From Burkholderia sp. IMCC1007 (lineage in GTDB: Bacteria > Pseudomonadota > Gammaproteobacteria > Burkholderiales > Burkholderiaceae), in contig NZ_JAPVQY010000034.1 in NCBI RefSeq assembly GCF_027257875.1, positions 22,021 through 86,020 of the forward strand: 64,000 bases of DNA, given 5' to 3'. The stretch's first letter is position 1; each line of letters opens with the position of its first letter. Under the pieces are notes generated by a model. It saw only the letters and a list, made by a program, of their open reading frames with translations, had not been told where the DNA came from and did not search any database. Position numbers and translations under genes: made by a program. Below are positions 62,496 through 64,000 of the stretch, one piece after another.

Positions 62496-63272
62496 TCACG
62501 CGACGCCGAAGCCGTCGTCGGCGGAGATAATCGAGCCGTTGATGAACTGCGACTCGTCGGCCGCGAGCAGCAACAACAGCCCGTCGAGATCCTGCGGCTT
62601 GCCGACGCGCCGCCGCGGCAGCATCGACTGCAGCTTCTGGCCCTGCTCGGTTTCCCACAGGTAGTGATTGATCTCGGTATCGATATAGCCCGGGCAGATC
62701 GCGTTGACGTTGATCCCGTGGCGGCCCCATTCGAGCGCCATCGCGCGCGTCATGTGCACCACCGCGGCCTTGCTCATCGCATACAGCCCGATCTGCGCAA
62801 ACGCGCGCAAACCGGCCACCGACGCGATGTTGATGATCCGGTACGGCGGCTTGCCGTTGCCGTTCGAGCGCATGATCATCCGCTTCGCGACTTCCTGCGC
62901 GACGAAGAACGCGCCGCGCGTGTTCGTATCGAACACGAACTCGAAATCGGCCGGCGTCACGTCGACGAGCTTCTGCATCGTCGACACGCCCGAATTGTTC
63001 ACGAGGATGTCGATCGTGCCGGCTTCGGTCTCCGCGTGCGCGACGGCCGCCTTGATGCTCTGCTGGTCGGTGACGTCGAGCGACACGACATGCGCGGCGC
63101 CGCCCGCCGCCTCGATCTCCGCACGCAGCTCCTTCAGGCGCTCGACACGGCGGCTCGCGAGCACGACCTTTGCGCCGGCCTGGGACAGCACCTGTGCGAA
63201 GCGTTGCCCGAGGCCGCTCGACGCACCCGTGACCAGCGCAACCTTGCCTTCCAGATTGATCGATCGACCCAT
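62496..63272 (-). CDS. Short-chain dehydrogenase/reductase
   Basis: 258 residues. Cofactor motif VTGASSGLGQRFAQ (TGxxxGxG), NNSGVS (NNAG-like), catalytic Ser in IASVAGLRAF and YAMSK (YxxxK), then NAICPGYIDTEIN. Start at 63272 preceded by AAGGGGAT. Probably a 3-hydroxyacyl or 3-oxoacyl oxidoreductase by neighbourhood. A strong operator-like dyad lies between it and the divergent ETF-QO gene. Confidence 0.9.
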   Translation of the reverse strand: MGRSINLEGKVALVTGASSGLGQRFAQVLSQAGAKVVLASRRVERLKELRAEIEAAGGAAHVVSLDVTDQQSIKAAVAHAETEAGTIDILVNNSGVSTMQKLVDVTPADFEFVFDTNTRGAFFVAQEVAKRMIMRSNGNGKPPYRIINIASVAGLRAFAQIGLYAMSKAAVVHMTRAMALEWGRHGINVNAICPGYIDTEINHYLWETEQGQKLQSMLPRRRVGKPQDLDGLLLLLAADESQFINGSIISADDGFGVA

Positions 63273-63334
63273 TGCAGATCCCCTTTCGATGTCGTTTCGC
63301 CACGGCGGGCGCCCTATCCCGTGCAGCATAACCC

Positions 63335-63362
63335 TAGCACGAAAAATAGAACGACCGTGCTA
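63335..63362. promoter_or_regulatory. TetR-type operator-like dyad between SDR and ETF-QO
   Basis: TAGCACG (63335-63341) and CGTGCTA (63356-63362) are perfect inverted arms. Within this, 63347-63362 is a 16-bp imperfect palindrome matching its reverse complement at 12 of 16 positions. A further CTAACGGTTAG palindrome lies at 63430-63440, next to the ETF-QO ribosome-binding site. Confidence 0.5.
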
Positions 63363-63450
63363 ATCTATTCGCATGCTGTTGCGGCAAGCGTTTTGTTTCG
63401 CAGACAATACGGTCCCGAATAAAAGCATTCTAACGGTTAGAGGAACGCCA

Positions 63451-64000
63451 ATGACCCCCGCAAGCCTCATCGAGCAATACGGCCCGCGCGAATCGATGGA
63501 ATATGACGTCGTGATCGTCGGCGGCGGCCCCGCCGGGCTGTCCGCGGCGATCCGGCTCAAGCAGCTGGCCGCCGAGAAAGGCACCGAGATCGGCGTGTGC
63601 GTGCTCGAGAAGGGTTCCGAGATCGGCGCGCACATTCTGTCGGGCGCGGTGATGGACCCGCGCGCGATCACCGAACTGTTCCCCGACTGGAAGGAACGGG
63701 GCGCACCGTTGAACGTCGAGGTGACGGAAGACCGCTTCCTGTTCCTGTCCGAGAAGAGCGCGATCACGACGCCCAACTGGGCACTGCCCGCCAATTTCCA
63801 GAACCACGGCAACTACGTGATCTCGCTGGGCAACGTCACGCGCTGGCTCGGCCAGCAGGCCGAGGCGCTCGGTGTGGAAATCTTCCCGGGCTTCCCGGCC
63901 GCGGAGATTCTGTACAACGACGACGGCTCGGTCAAAGGCGTCGCCACCGGCAACATGGGCGTCGGCAAGGACGGCGAGCCGACCGAGAACTTCCAGCTCG
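63451..64000 (+). CDS. Electron-transfer flavoprotein-ubiquinone oxidoreductase (5' part)
   Basis: First 183 codons; the gene continues past the window. GAGGAA ribosome-binding site before MTPASLIEQYGPRESMEYDV. The FAD dinucleotide motif VVIVGGGPAGLSAAIRLKQL is followed by CVLEKGSEIGAHILSGAVMDP and PNWALPANFQNHGNYVISLGN, typical of ETF-QO. It passes electrons from reduced ETF (fatty-acid and amino-acid oxidation) to ubiquinone in the inner membrane. Divergent from the SDR-thioesterase pair, which fits a shared lipid catabolic unit. Confidence 0.95.
   Translation, partial: MTPASLIEQYGPRESMEYDVVIVGGGPAGLSAAIRLKQLAAEKGTEIGVCVLEKGSEIGAHILSGAVMDPRAITELFPDWKERGAPLNVEVTEDRFLFLSEKSAITTPNWALPANFQNHGNYVISLGNVTRWLGQQAEALGVEIFPGFPAAEILYNDDGSVKGVATGNMGVGKDGEPTENFQL

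Overview
The window looks like about 64 kb of chromosome 1 of a Burkholderia species, most likely of the Burkholderia cepacia complex. This is inferred from the high GC content, the strongly GC-ending codons, the housekeeping gene orders (sucA-odhB-lpd-zapE; rimP-nusA-infB-rbfA-truB; thrS-infC-rpmI-rplT-pheST-ihfA-merR) and a tad pilus locus beside Gly/Thr/Ser-rich 'collagen-like' lipoprotein genes. No database search was possible, so species assignment and product names rest on recognised sequence motifs.

Layout. (1) 1-4664, minus strand: the start of a tad (Flp type IVb pilus) operon, flp-cpaA-tadE-cpaB-rcpA-tadZ, cut by the left edge. (2) 4665-10729: a 673-bp regulatory region, then a plus-strand cassette of two paralogous Gly/Thr/Ser-repeat lipoproteins, a TpsB/FhaC-type outer-membrane transporter and a DUF2147 protein. 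A near-consensus sigma-54 promoter, a distal inverted repeat and a hairpin covering the ribosome-binding site precede it. (3) 10829-20513: a transposase-like fragment, zapE, the 2-oxoglutarate dehydrogenase genes and typA, all minus. (4) 20774-25789: an autoregulated-looking marR followed by a NodT/EmrA/EmrB tripartite drug exporter. (5) 25882-35467, minus: translation and transcription genes truB-rbfA-infB-nusA-rimP with an attenuator-like leader, then rluB and scpB. (6) 35740-47525: a mosaic accessory stretch with an aminotransferase and its LysR regulator, a second transposase-like gene behind a sigma-54 promoter, small secreted proteins, a YdcF protein, an ABM monooxygenase, a candidate sigma-54-dependent small RNA, bamC, tRNA-Pro, a Tat-exported tyrosine phosphatase and a lipoprotein made of two tandem homologous halves. 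(7) 47604-58173, minus: merR, ihfA, pheT, pheS, rplT, rpmI, infC (ATC start), thrS, tRNA-Val and relA. (8) 58214-64000: Rid protein, alpha/beta hydrolase, scoAB CoA-transferase, a PAS-LuxR regulator, thioesterase, SDR and the start of ETF-ubiquinone oxidoreductase, pointing to fatty-acid and ketone-body metabolism.

The most novel material is the cell-surface cassette at 5.1-10.7 kb and a recurring theme of sigma-54 (-24/-12) promoters at 5272, 38166 and 42087. These drive, respectively, the repeat lipoprotein cassette, a stand-alone transposase DNA-binding-domain gene and a roughly 200-nt structured RNA ending in a strong terminator. Two of the three have GTTACG/CGTAAC palindromic elements 120-200 bp upstream, at distances usual for sigma-54 activator sites, so a shared activator is conceivable.
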